64,000 nt of DNA from JAGGTJ01 sp964457545 (GCA_964457545.1 CAYWEN010000004.1:1-64000), one strand, 5' to 3'. Positions 8,683 to 17,430 are shown, numbered from the stretch's first letter. Numbers and translations are program-made. Notes: generated by a model not told the origin, from the letters alone.

Positions 8683-10125
8683 CTATCCTCCCATAGTTGC
8701 AGCGGCAAGCATAAGCAGTTTGTACAACGCTCCATGGATATAAAACCCAAGAACAACAACAGGCAGTGCAGCAATAACAAGGGTAAGCTTGCAGGTTATG
8801 GGCAATGGAGAGGAAATGCCCTTTTCACTGGCTTCATCTGATCCAAAAACCATACGGCTTACATGATTCATTATGGCAAAAAATGCAATTGCAATGAACA
8901 ATGCCAGCAGACCTGTTACAAAATATCTTTGCTGATGCAGACCCGCCCGCAGAATCGAAAATTCACTCATAAAGAGGACAAAAGGCGGCGCTCCGGCAAT
9001 GGCCAGGCCTCCTGACAGAAGAGCCACACCTGTTGCAGGTGCCCGTTTTATCAAGCCATGTACCGAGCCAATATCCCTGGTTCCCATAAGCAGCAGTACA
9101 CTGCCTGCAGCATAAAAACAGAAAGATTTGGTAAGTGCATGACCAACAATCTGAAGCATTGCACCTGTATGAGCCATGCCTCCTCCGATTCCGACTGCTG
9201 TAAGAATAATGCCCATATGTTCAACAGTGGAAAAGGCAAAGAGCCGTTTGTAGTCACGTACTTGCAACAGCAGAAAGGCCGCTGCACCAACAGAAACAAG
9301 TCCAAATGATATCAGCCACATATTTGCATGTATGGAAGGAACAAGCCTGATTATGGGCAAGAGCCTTAGTATAACATATAGGACCACCGTAGTTTCAACG
9401 CCGGAAAGGAGTGCGCATACAGGTGAAGGAGCCTGACTGTGGGCATCAGGAAGCCAGGTATGAAGCGGTACCAGGCCAACCTTGGCACCAAGACCTGCAA
9501 GAATAAAAACAAATGACGCCTTGAGCAGAACCGGAGACATGTGTGGGGCAATCAGTAGCAACCCTGACCAGGTATAGGAGTCTATGTTTGCATGTCTTGC
9601 CGCCCAGTACAGTATAAGGAAGCCCAAAAGGGCAATAGCCGCCCCCATAAGTGTAAGCACTACATATTTCCAGGCAGCCTCAAGGGCCTCATGGGTATTT
9701 TCAAACCCTACCAGGAGTACAGAGAACAGGGTTGTCAGCTCAAGTGCAATCCATACCATATTAGGTTCCTGAAGCAGCGGAACAACAAGCATGGAGAAGG
9801 TGAAAAGATTGAAATTTGAATAATAGCGTCTGCTTTCTCCCCTATCAAGATCCATGTATCCTGCAGAAAACAGGGATGCAGTCATATTGACAAACGCAAC
9901 AAGCAGAAGGATCAGTATGCCAAAGCTATCAACGGCAATCCAGCCAGGGATGGAAACAAGTACGTGTTTTGAAGAGCAAATCACTTCCATGGCTGAATAC
10001 ACTGATAAAACAAGGACACCTGTTGCACCAGTCAATGTTATGAATGCACCAAAACGCGCGCGATCGGTTAAAGCAGAGAGTGCTGTGGCTATCAGCGGTA
10101 TTATCACAAGAACAATAAGGATCAT
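8683..10125 (-). CDS. HyfF-like proton-pumping membrane subunit
   Basis: 480-residue integral membrane protein of the NuoN/NuoM/HyfF antiporter-like family (Proton_antipo_M). About 14 hydrophobic helices are visible. Typical signatures are the early W-I-A-L-E-L helix (residues 123-130) and the central block G-A-K-V-G-L-V-P-L-H-T-W-L-P-D-A-H (from about residue 217), with the lysine and histidine associated with proton translocation. It lies between the hyfE-like gene, overlapping it by four bases (ATGA), and the large-subunit gene, which begins four bases downstream. This indicates translational coupling within one operon. It provides a second pump-type subunit besides the hyfB-like one. The coupling ion is not determinable from sequence. 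Confidence 0.9.
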   Translation of the reverse strand: MILIVLVIIPLIATALSALTDRARFGAFITLTGATGVLVLSVYSAMEVICSSKHVLVSIPGWIAVDSFGILILLLVAFVNMTASLFSAGYMDLDRGESRRYYSNFNLFTFSMLVVPLLQEPNMVWIALELTTLFSVLLVGFENTHEALEAAWKYVVLTLMGAAIALLGFLILYWAARHANIDSYTWSGLLLIAPHMSPVLLKASFVFILAGLGAKVGLVPLHTWLPDAHSQAPSPVCALLSGVETTVVLYVILRLLPIIRLVPSIHANMWLISFGLVSVGAAAFLLLQVRDYKRLFAFSTVEHMGIILTAVGIGGGMAHTGAMLQIVGHALTKSFCFYAAGSVLLLMGTRDIGSVHGLIKRAPATGVALLSGGLAIAGAPPFVLFMSEFSILRAGLHQQRYFVTGLLALFIAIAFFAIMNHVSRMVFGSDEASEKGISSPLPITCKLTLVIAALPVVVLGFYIHGALYKLLMLAAATMGG

Positions 10126-10817
10126 TTATATGGCTCCTCCCTGAGTTTTTCAAGCCTGCCAACCGTAGTTGTTCCAAGGTGTTTATGAACCCTGCGGGTA
10201 AGTATTGATACCACAAAAATCAATATAAGGAGGTCAAAAACCAGTGCCAATTCAGATATAAGCGGCAAATCAGGTGCAACGGCAATTCCGGCAAAAAAGG
10301 CACTGTTTTCCATGGCCAAAAGACCTAAAAGCTGAGGAACAGCCTCACGCCTTGCAGTAAGGGTATATGCACCTAAGAACAGCCCTGCAAGACCAATGGG
10401 AATGTTTATGTATAGGGCTTTTGCGGCAGATACTGCTTTTAACCAGGGCAGACTGAGAAAACAGGAAACAATCGTAAGTACAAGGGCAATAATCAGGGAT
10501 GCCGGTATACTTACGACCTGATCTATTTCACGCCGCGTATACACCTCTTCACCGAGCATGTGCAGCAAAATCCATGGAAGGATCCATACCTTAGCAATAA
10601 GGTTTATTGTGCCTACCGCCATCAGATGGACTGAAAAAGGGATTATACCAAGCATAAATGCAGAGACTGCCAAAAAGAACGACTGAAAGACAAAAAACCT
10701 TAGGCAGGCCCTTACCTGCCTGGCAACAACAATGCCAAAGGTAGCAACAATAAAAAGGCCTCCTGCAAGCGCATTAAGATTGGATACAAGATCTGTCATA
10801 CCTGTAAATACCGTCAT
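10122..10817 (-). CDS. HyfE-like membrane subunit
   Basis: 231-residue very hydrophobic protein with about seven transmembrane helices, matching the hydrogenase-4 membrane component HyfE (a NuoK-like helix set plus extra helices). It should form part of the membrane arm that couples electron transfer to ion movement. The start at 10817 (M-T-V-F-T-G-M) is preferred because AGGAGG lies 7 bases upstream and because it begins just before the end of the preceding gene at 10828; an open frame extends 14 codons further up without such a site. The C-terminal 30 residues are charged and cytoplasmic. It overlaps the next gene by four bases. HyfE proteins are poorly conserved, so the assignment rests on topology and position together. 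Confidence 0.82.
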   Translation of the reverse strand: MTVFTGMTDLVSNLNALAGGLFIVATFGIVVARQVRACLRFFVFQSFFLAVSAFMLGIIPFSVHLMAVGTINLIAKVWILPWILLHMLGEEVYTRREIDQVVSIPASLIIALVLTIVSCFLSLPWLKAVSAAKALYINIPIGLAGLFLGAYTLTARREAVPQLLGLLAMENSAFFAGIAVAPDLPLISELALVFDLLILIFVVSILTRRVHKHLGTTTVGRLEKLREEPYK

Positions 10818-10827
10818 TGCCTGCCTC

Positions 10828-11778
10828 CTAATGTGTAAAGGCACTGGTAAGCATCGCAATAACAGCGATCACAAATGCAGTGCTCATAAATTCACTTATC
10901 CGAAACAGTCTCAGCTTTGCAAGAGATGACTCAATGATGACCAGAAATACAATAAATGCAAGGATCTTAAGCAATACAAGGGGAATTGCTACAAGAACAT
11001 CCATTAAATCTAATGTTGCCGCCAGTCCCCACGGGGTAAGAAGAACATTCATAAAAATAATCATCAGCACAAAGAACTTCATCCATCCCCCCCATTTCAT
11101 AAGGGCTGCACTCCGGCCGGAATATTCCAGACCTTTTGATTCTTCTATCATGGCAAGTTCAAAATGGCCCGAAGGATTGTCAACAGGGATACGACCTTTC
11201 TCTGCCAGTATGAGCATTATAAAGGCAAAAAGCAAAAGGATATGAGAAGGTTCAAAGAAATTAGAAAGAGGGGTTACCCATTTTTGCTGGACAATAAAGG
11301 GTATGGTGGAATCAGCTACAAAAGAAACAGTAAAAAAAACAATGAGAAAGATTGGTTCTGCAAGAAAGCCAACCATACGGGTACGGCTTGCCCCCATTGC
11401 TCCATATGGGTTTGCTGTATCAACTGCTGCGAGGGCAGCAAAAAAACCGCCCAAAGCCAGCACAAAACCTGCTCCAACCATGTCTGCCATGAATGCCCAG
11501 AAAAGGGGATAACTTGTCAAAACAGGAATAAGCAGGCTTACAAACACAGGGCCTACAAAAACGATATATGGAGTTACTCGAAAGATCCAGGAACTTTCTT
11601 CCGGAACAACTTCATCTTTATTAAACAGCTTCAAGAGATCACGATAAGGCTGAAATATATCAGGTCCCTGTTTAGATTGAACAATTTCCTCCAAACGATT
11701 AAGGATGCCGGCCGCCAGGGGAGAAAAAACTATGACTACCAGCGCCTGCAGAATATTGAAAAGGATGTATTTGCTCAT
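10828..11778 (-). CDS. HyfC-like (NuoH-type) membrane anchor subunit
   Basis: 316-residue membrane protein of the NADH dehydrogenase subunit 1 (NuoH/HyfC/HycD) family, which links the hydrophilic arm to the membrane arm. About eight helices are visible. Conserved NuoH-like loops are present: G-I-L-N-R-L-E-E near residue 25, with K-Q-G-P shortly after, the acidic loop region near P-S-G-H-F-E-L-A-M-I-E-E-S (residues 196-208), and the helix after it. It is the first gene of the six-gene operon. AAGGAG stands 7 bases before the ATG at 11778; six further codons upstream are open but lack a binding site. A small MITE-like repeat lies 147 bases upstream, in the operon's presumed promoter region. Confidence 0.9.
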   Translation of the reverse strand: MSKYILFNILQALVVIVFSPLAAGILNRLEEIVQSKQGPDIFQPYRDLLKLFNKDEVVPEESSWIFRVTPYIVFVGPVFVSLLIPVLTSYPLFWAFMADMVGAGFVLALGGFFAALAAVDTANPYGAMGASRTRMVGFLAEPIFLIVFFTVSFVADSTIPFIVQQKWVTPLSNFFEPSHILLLFAFIMLILAEKGRIPVDNPSGHFELAMIEESKGLEYSGRSAALMKWGGWMKFFVLMIIFMNVLLTPWGLAATLDLMDVLVAIPLVLLKILAFIVFLVIIESSLAKLRLFRISEFMSTAFVIAVIAMLTSAFTH

Positions 11779-11924
11779 TAAATTCTCCTTCAGCATTACT
11801 GGACTGGCGACTATTCACAAATATACGCAGGGTATATAACAAATTTCCCTGTTCTTTGGATCTGTCAGGGCCCCAATTCCGCTGCATAAAAGCAGAAAGC
11901 CTGTTTCATAAGTAAAAAAATTGC

Positions 11925-11991
11925 GTATCAGCTCAATAATAGGGGGATAACAGCGAACGTGCCATCCTGCCCCTGTTTATTGAACTATTAC
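11925..11991. repeat. MITE-like element family 1, internally deleted copy
   Basis: 67 bases consisting of the two ends of the longer copy at 40254-40493 joined together. The first 38 bases match the start of that copy with two mismatches, and the last 31 match its end with about five. The ends are imperfect inverted repeats of the form GTAWCAGCTCAATAA...TAGGG. It lies upstream of the Ehr-like operon. No transposase is encoded. I saw no clear target-site duplication. Confidence 0.7.
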
Positions 11992-12567
11992 AAAATTACA
12001 AAAATCTCGTCGCTGTCCTGTAGGAAGAGGTCCAAAGTATTATATGAAGGCATACTATAGCAGATCACATATGTCTGTTGCACAGAGAGAGCAGCAGGCA
12101 CGGATATCCAAAAAAGGTCATCAGACAAGGTTGATTTGTTCAGGAAAATACAACAGAAATATCAGGAATGAAAAAAGGGAAGGGGGCTTAAAAACAGCCT
12201 GTTGGTAAATACAGAATAGAACTGCAGGGTATGTTAGAGTCCCTCCCTTTAAAACAACCATCCTGACCGCAAATACGGAAACCTGACGCAGAGAATCCTG
12301 TTTTTCACACTGGGGTTGATCAGCTTTATTACCGGCCCCGGTGTAAAAACCTGTACGGCAGGAGTCATTATCCCTTGACAGGGCGTTTATTCGGGGGACT
12401 CCATCCCCAGCCATTTGATTTTCATCCACAAGTGGATGTGAAAACCGGATATGATTTATAGTTTAACTCTGTACTTTTGATGTTTAAGGATATATCAGTG
12501 CGAAATATAAAAAGTCAAGCCAAAAAAACACTCATGGCTGCCTTGCAGCTATACAGAAAGGAATAAG

Positions 12568-12606
12568 AAAAGGGAAACAGAGAGTGTTTTTATCTGTTTC
12601 CCTTTT
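12568..12606 (-). terminator. terminator downstream of atpE
   Basis: A 14-base perfect inverted repeat, A4G3A3CAGA (12568-12581) and its complement (12593-12606), surrounds an 11-base loop. It lies 27 bases past the atpE stop in the direction of transcription, with T-rich sequence at the foot of the stem. It fits an intrinsic terminator of the Fo operon, perhaps working in both directions. Confidence 0.75.
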
Positions 12607-12632
12607 CAAGACACATTAAGTGTATCCGTTTT

Positions 12633-13010
12633 TTAACCGCCTATGGATTTCAATATGACTTCAAACATCTTACCCAGATCCGGGATCTTAAAAACAAGGA
12701 TGAAAGCGATAACCAATGCATAGATACAGAGAGATTCAATCAGGGCCAGACCAATAATCATGGTAGTCATGATTTTGCCGCCAGCCTCAGGATTTCTCGC
12801 TGTTCCCAGCAGGCCACTACTGATGGCATTTCCCATGCCTATGCCTGTACCAAAGGCAGCAAGACCTATCCCGATACCTGACGCAATTGCAATGCCGAAA
12901 AATATCCACAGTCCTGCAGCCTGCACTGTACCTTCATCAGCAAGGGCAAAAGAAGCTGATCCCAAAATCATCAGCATAACCAAAATTCCAAACGATGTTT
13001 TCCTATACAT
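12633..13010 (-). CDS. atpE: F-type ATP synthase subunit c
   Basis: Proteolipid that forms the rotor ring of the Fo motor in the inner membrane. The 125-residue product is longer than typical c subunits (75-90) because it begins with a signal-peptide-like segment (residues 1-25, ending A-L-A-D-E). Two helices follow: the first rich in glycine (G-I-G-I-G-L...G-T-G-I-G-M-G), then the R-N-P-E loop, then the second helix with the ion-carrying glutamate in A-L-I-E-S-L-x-I-Y. Ser and Tyr after the glutamate are kept. The glutamine of the Na+-type first helix is replaced by Met, and the Thr after E-S by Leu, so H+ coupling is more likely. AAGGAGG precedes the ATG at 13010. It is the last gene of the Fo operon. 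Confidence 0.93.
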   Translation of the reverse strand: MYRKTSFGILVMLMILGSASFALADEGTVQAAGLWIFFGIAIASGIGIGLAAFGTGIGMGNAISSGLLGTARNPEAGGKIMTTMIIGLALIESLCIYALVIAFILVFKIPDLGKMFEVILKSIGG

Positions 13011-13441
13011 GTTCCCTCCTTTTATAATTTTTATGGCCTTCTTCCACGGCAAACCCTGATGTAGAAATCTGGCTGAAAACGGTCATCTTTCCAAGATCAC
13101 AGCTTGCAAAAAAATATTTCTGGCAACTCGTTGATTTTCCGAAAATATTTTTTGCATATCACAAAACCTGGAAAAAGGCATTTTTGAACAGATTTCTACA
13201 TATGCCGTTGGTATTATATTACATTAGCTTGTCTTTATATCACAGATTACAATTCCGGCAGATATTCGGAGTGGAGACAACAGACATGACAATTTGCAAA
13301 ATCACATCTGTGTAACGTTATGTCAAGCAATATTTTACATGACCAGTTGATTTTACCAGGTTTGCAGGAAAGGCGTCTTTTGCAGGCCCGAAGGGTTTAA
13401 CCTTTAAGTTTGTCTGCAAATGGGTAATAGATATTTCCTGT
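13011..13441. other. long atpB-atpE intergenic region with an inverted repeat
   Basis: 431 bases separate atpB from atpE, unusually long inside an Fo operon. A perfect 13-base inverted repeat, ATGTAGAAATCTG at 13059-13071 and its complement at 13189-13201, encloses 117 bases. This spacing is more typical of a small inserted element or a long stem than of a terminator. No open frame of note is present. An internal promoter for the highly needed c subunit is possible but not identified. Confidence 0.5.
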
Positions 13442-14134
13442 TTAATGGGCCTCCTCCATAGCGCCTACAAAATACATTATTGCCAGCAACATAAACACAA
13501 GTGCCTGAATAAAACTGACAAGAATACCGAGAAACATTATCGGTAAAGGTGCCAGATATAACCCTGCCAGCATAAAAAGGATTGAAAGAACCAGTTCTTT
13601 TCCGAATATATTGCCATATAGTCGTACACTCAATGACATAACCCTGGCCAAATGCCCAATTATCTCTATAGGTAACATTAAAGGAATCATCCACCATACA
13701 GGCCCCAGAAAATGTTTAACATATCCTGCGCCATGATATTTTATCCCTATATAGTGGGTATATACAAAGGTACATAAGGCCATAGCAAGGGTGGTATTAA
13801 GATTGGCAGTAGGAGAATAAAAGCCGGGGACAAGACCAATCAGATTTGCTGCAAAGATAAAAAGAAATATGGTAGCAATAAAGGGAAAAAAGGATTTTCC
13901 CTCAGGACCGGTAATTTCAAGCATAAAATTCTCAAGTTTCTCTATAATAACCTCAAAAAAATTCTGTCCTTTTGTTGGAAGAAGCTGAATTCCCTTTGTA
14001 ACCGTTATGGCACTTCCAACCATAACAAGCATAATCAGCCAGGTGTATGTAACATGGACATAATGTTCAGCAAAATGCCCTAATCCAACAGAAGACAAAA
14101 TTGTATTTATAAAAAAAAGAGGCTCATGTTCCAT
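13442..14134 (-). CDS. atpB: F-type ATP synthase subunit a
   Basis: Stator subunit of Fo that provides the proton half-channels next to the c ring. The 230-residue protein has about six hydrophobic helices. The essential arginine lies in the S-L-S-V-R-L-Y-G-N-I-F-G motif near residue 173, and the preceding P-I-E-I-I-G-H-L-A-R segment is typical. Length matches delta-proteobacterial a subunits (about 230). It is followed by a 431-base gap before atpE and preceded by atpI 252 bases upstream. The genes for b and the F1 subunits are not in this window, so the ATP synthase is encoded in at least two loci. Confidence 0.95.
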   Translation of the reverse strand: MEHEPLFFINTILSSVGLGHFAEHYVHVTYTWLIMLVMVGSAITVTKGIQLLPTKGQNFFEVIIEKLENFMLEITGPEGKSFFPFIATIFLFIFAANLIGLVPGFYSPTANLNTTLAMALCTFVYTHYIGIKYHGAGYVKHFLGPVWWMIPLMLPIEIIGHLARVMSLSVRLYGNIFGKELVLSILFMLAGLYLAPLPIMFLGILVSFIQALVFMLLAIMYFVGAMEEAH

Positions 14135-14386
14135 ATAAGTTACCTCACTGTTTCATTAATGGCCATGAAAGACATCATTAGTTAACCGCTATCTTGGGTT
14201 TTTTACAGCCATGCAGAAAAAACTCGGCCTTGCTGTAGAAGGATTTATAAAAGACACAAACATATATCCCTTCATAACATGGCTTTTTATACAAGACTGA
14301 TTACAGCGCCTTTAAAAATAATTATTTGAAAAAACAGTAAGATGGCAATTTATAAAAAATGGAAAGAAATCATGTTCCTTGCTGGT

Positions 14387-14761
14387 TTATCCAAACCTTG
14401 TTGCAGGATAAACGGCAATTGTGACAATACTGATAATTACAACAGAGAGACCAACAGCCACACCCAGTATATCAACCTTGCCTATGTTGCACAGTATATA
14501 AACAATTGTAACAATCATTGCAAGCCTAAAATAAAAATTCAATATGATAGAAATCTTTTTCCTGTGAAGTGGCATATCTTTCAAAAATGTCCTGTCTATG
14601 GTCTTGTGTAAAGAATTGAAATTTGCAATTACAATAAGTCCTCCCATGAAGACTCCTAAGGTAAATACAGGAGCCATACAAAAAAAGCTGATTCCTCCAA
14701 TGATCATAAGTACCCACCAATTGCGGGCTGAAATTTCATCTAAAGTCTGTTCCCTATTCAT
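14387..14761 (-). CDS. atpI: ATP synthase subunit I
   Basis: 124-residue membrane protein with four hydrophobic helices, matching the ATP synthase I family. In other bacteria this accessory protein sits at the start of atp operons and aids c-ring assembly or Mg2+ provision. It starts within the end of atpZ (overlap of four bases, ATGA), indicating coupling. Its sequence is weakly conserved, so the assignment depends on topology, length and its place between atpZ and atpB. The 252-base gap to atpB is AT-rich and contains no gene. Confidence 0.8.
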   Translation of the reverse strand: MNREQTLDEISARNWWVLMIIGGISFFCMAPVFTLGVFMGGLIVIANFNSLHKTIDRTFLKDMPLHRKKISIILNFYFRLAMIVTIVYILCNIGKVDILGVAVGLSVVIISIVTIAVYPATRFG

Positions 14762-14979
14762 TTCAGTCTGTCAGTTTTTTTATACATAATATAAAGGGTT
14801 CTGAATGCGGCAGCAATCCCAAAACCCAAAAAAATAAAAAAGAACCAAGGCCCTGTATCGAATTTTTTGTCAATATAGTAACCGGCAAACACACCAAGAG
14901 CAATGGATAAGGCCATGGCCAGCCCTAATGTGCTTATATATCCTAAGATTCTGACAGTACGTTTTGTATCCTCATCCAT
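14758..14979 (-). CDS. atpZ: AtpZ/AtpI-family ATP synthase-associated protein
   Basis: 73-residue protein with two transmembrane hairpin helices, consistent with the AtpZ family found upstream of atpI in many anaerobes. The typical G-x-x-x-G-Y-Y-I-D-K-K-F-D-T motif between the helices is present around residues 27-42. AtpZ with AtpI has been linked to Mg2+ or Ca2+ transport and Fo assembly. The gene overlaps atpI by four bases and follows gpmI by 85 bases. Confidence 0.82.
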   Translation of the reverse strand: MDEDTKRTVRILGYISTLGLAMALSIALGVFAGYYIDKKFDTGPWFFFIFLGFGIAAAFRTLYIMYKKTDRLK

Positions 14980-15064
14980 AATACAGTGCTCCGGACAGCG
15001 AAATCATGTTATTTACAAATGTCATATCCGCGGTCACTGATATACAGCAAGTTATGAATAGAGA

Positions 15065-16729
15065 CTATTTAAAGACTATCAGAGAAGGATCATATTCCCG
15101 GGGTTTGACATAGCCCAGAAGATTTATAACAGTTGAGGCTACATTGGACAGACCAGGACTATGGAGAGAAGCCATAGCATATTCATTATTGTAACGGGAA
15201 TCATGAATAACAAATGGAACAGGATTCAGGGTGTGCGAAGTTTTAATAACCTTTTGCCCGTTTTTATCTATGGTAAACATCTCATCCGCATTTCCATGAT
15301 CAGCCGTAATTATTGCAATACCTTCAAGTTCATCTATAATCTTCAAAAGATCGCCTATACAACTGTCAACCGTTTCTACTGCAACTATGGCCGCTTCCAT
15401 AACTCCTGTATGACCAACCATATCTCCGTTTGGAAAATTCAGACGGCCAAAACGATATGTCCCCCCTTTTAACAGCTCAATGGTTTTATCTTTTATCTGT
15501 TCGGCCTTCATCCTTGGAGCCTTGTCAAATTCAATTATGTCGGAAGGGATTTCAATGTATGTCTCCAGTGATTGATCAATATATCCTGACCTGTTACCAT
15601 TCCAAAAATAAGTCACATGACCAAACTTTTGTGTCTCTGATATAGCAAATGAGGAAATACCTTCTGCACATAAATATTCGCTGACAGTTTGTTCAATTAC
15701 CGGGGGATCAACCAGAAAATTCGGCGGAATATGTGTATCGCCATCATATTCCATCATGCCCGCGTAATAGACATCGGGCAGAGGTCCTCTGTCAAATTCA
15801 TTAAAATCCTTTTCTGTAAAGGCACGGGATATTTCTATGGCCCGATCTCCTCTGAAATTGAAACAGACAACTGCATCTCCATCAGCAACAGGTCCTTTTG
15901 GGTTGCCGTTTTTATCTACAACAACAAAGGGATCTATGTACTGATCTGTTATATCAGGATCTTCTGCATAGTATGTACGGACAGCCTCTTCTGCGGAGGT
16001 AAAAGGTCTTGCCTTTCCAAGTACATGAGTTTCCCATCCGCGTTTTACTATGCTCCAGTCTGCATTATAGCGATCCATAGTTATCTTCATTCGACCGCCG
16101 CCAGAGGCAATGCAATAAGAAAACCCGTTCTTGTCAGAAATGTCTTTTAACCTGCGTTCCAGAGGCACAATATAGTTCAGGGCCGACTTTTGCCCTACAT
16201 CCCTGCCATCAAGCAGTGCATGAACACGGACATTTTTAATGCCTGTATCTACACATCTTTCTATAAGTTTATAGAGATGACTGATGTGAGAATGTACGTT
16301 TCCATCAGACAGAAGCCCTAAAAAATGTACAGTCCCTCCTCTCAGACCGCGCTGAACAATCTCTTTCCACACAAAAGATTTAAAAATCTTTCCTGTATCA
16401 AGAGCCTTTTCCACAAGTTTGGCACCCTGATCAATGATCCTGCCTGCCCCAAGAGCATTATGTCCTACCTCGCTATTGCCCATATCTTTATCAGAAGGCA
16501 GACCGACTGCAGTGCCATGTGCCTTGAGCTTGCAATACAGGGAAGATGAAAACAGTCTGTCAAGGTTAGGTGTCTGAGCCAAATAGACGGCATTGGTTTC
16601 ATCTTTTTTACCTATGCCTATTCCATCCATAATTACAAGAAGCAATGGCCCTTTTCTTCCGTTAAAGACATCTGATTTTTGTAGCTTAAGAGGTTTTATA
16701 TGTGGCATCAATCTGGCCTTGATGAACAT
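15065..16729 (-). CDS. gpmI: 2,3-bisphosphoglycerate-independent phosphoglycerate mutase
   Basis: Cytoplasmic Mn2+-dependent enzyme that interconverts 3- and 2-phosphoglycerate in glycolysis and gluconeogenesis. The 554-residue length and motifs fit the iPGM family of the alkaline phosphatase superfamily. These are V-I-M-D-G-I-G-I-G (metal site, near residue 35), D-M-G-N-S-E-V-G-H-N with the catalytic serine (near 83), H-A-L-L-D-G-R-D-V (near 172), and the late T-A-D-H-G-N-A-D-E metal site (near 477). The start is uncertain: ATG at 16729 or ATG at 16708, neither with a strong binding site. It is the gene before atpZ, on the same strand 85 bases away, and may be co-transcribed with the Fo genes. 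Confidence 0.93.
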   Translation of the reverse strand: MFIKARLMPHIKPLKLQKSDVFNGRKGPLLLVIMDGIGIGKKDETNAVYLAQTPNLDRLFSSSLYCKLKAHGTAVGLPSDKDMGNSEVGHNALGAGRIIDQGAKLVEKALDTGKIFKSFVWKEIVQRGLRGGTVHFLGLLSDGNVHSHISHLYKLIERCVDTGIKNVRVHALLDGRDVGQKSALNYIVPLERRLKDISDKNGFSYCIASGGGRMKITMDRYNADWSIVKRGWETHVLGKARPFTSAEEAVRTYYAEDPDITDQYIDPFVVVDKNGNPKGPVADGDAVVCFNFRGDRAIEISRAFTEKDFNEFDRGPLPDVYYAGMMEYDGDTHIPPNFLVDPPVIEQTVSEYLCAEGISSFAISETQKFGHVTYFWNGNRSGYIDQSLETYIEIPSDIIEFDKAPRMKAEQIKDKTIELLKGGTYRFGRLNFPNGDMVGHTGVMEAAIVAVETVDSCIGDLLKIIDELEGIAIITADHGNADEMFTIDKNGQKVIKTSHTLNPVPFVIHDSRYNNEYAMASLHSPGLSNVASTVINLLGYVKPREYDPSLIVFK

Positions 16730-17157
16730 CAGTGTTCATTAACAAACATCCTTTTTTGCAATATCTGCATCTGCTCCGTAAAATACAAGATCTGTTGTAT
16801 TTCGGTCAATCTGTTGAATCATCTTGTTTTTCTCTTTCTTCTGCCCGGATTGTCAATGCAGATACGCAGACAGACATAAAATGTATCTGTACATCTATCC
16901 TCCCTGTTTTTCTAAGGAATGTAGGTCTTGCAGGTCAAAGGGCTGATTTTGTACAAAAAGCATTTTTTTGCTTGAAACTATCCTGAAAAAACCTGACAAG
17001 GGCTCATGCCATGCAATTCCTTGATTCCACCCGGTTGATCGGATCTGCAGTTTTCTGAAAAACAGACTGTTAAGACATCAAATCAGCGGATCAATGAACC
17101 GATTCTTCGTACGTCTGTCAGGTTAAAGGAGCAGTCTTTTAAAAGTTATACACACCT
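16730..17157. other. intergenic region between HU and gpmI
   Basis: 428 bases without a gene I can support. It should contain the end of the HU transcript and the gpmI promoter; I identified neither with confidence. An 84-codon plus-strand frame at 16732-16986 has no binding site or recognisable domain. Confidence 0.4.
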
Positions 17158-17430
17158 TTATTCGTTAACGATAGTTTTCAATGCCTTGCCCGGTATAAAT
17201 TTAGGAACATTTTTTGCTGCAATGGTTATCTCTTCTCCTGTTTGGGGATTTCTTCCCTTACGGGCATTCCTGTTTTCAACCTTAAATGTTCCAAAACCAA
17301 TCAGAGTTACCGTGTCTTTCTTCTTCATGGCATTTTTTATTGTATCAAGGACACAATCTACAGCAGCCTGAGCTCCTTTTTTGCTGCCAACAACCTTTGC
17401 TACTTCCTTTATCAAATCGCTTTTGTTCAT
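17158..17430 (-). CDS. HU-family DNA-binding protein
   Basis: 90-residue nucleoid-associated histone-like protein that bends DNA as a dimer. It shows the entire HU fold: N-terminal M-N-K-S-D-L-I-K-E-V helix, the G-F-G-T-F-K-V turn, and the DNA-binding arm R-K-G-R-N-P-Q-T-G-E-E-I near residues 55-66, then the closing A-K-N-V-P-K-F-I-P-G-K-A-L-K. The start at 17430 is chosen because AAAAGGAG lies 6 bases upstream and the protein then has the usual 90 residues. It is monocistronic by appearance. The sequence alone does not separate HU-alpha, HU-beta or IHF-like roles, but the arm resembles HU more than IHF. Confidence 0.95.
   Translation of the reverse strand: MNKSDLIKEVAKVVGSKKGAQAAVDCVLDTIKNAMKKKDTVTLIGFGTFKVENRNARKGRNPQTGEEITIAAKNVPKFIPGKALKTIVNE

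Larger units (their letters stand above)
11779..12632. other. intergenic region between Ehr-like operon and atpE
   Basis: About 850 bases separate the minus-strand atpE from the next minus-strand operon. The region holds the short MITE-like repeat at 11925-11991 and the atpE terminator at 12568-12606. A 102-codon minus-strand open frame at 12121-12429 has no ribosome binding site and no recognisable domain, and I do not count it as a gene. I could not identify a confident promoter for the Ehr-like operon. Confidence 0.5.

Noticed and set aside
12121..12429. 102-codon minus-strand frame between hyfC-like and atpE
   Set aside because: No binding site, no recognisable domain, and odd composition. 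The region is better described as non-coding.
12633..13010. Na+-specific c ring
   Set aside because: Glu-Ser and Tyr are present, but the Gln in helix 1 and the Thr after Glu-Ser are replaced (Met, Leu), so the complete Na+ signature is lacking.
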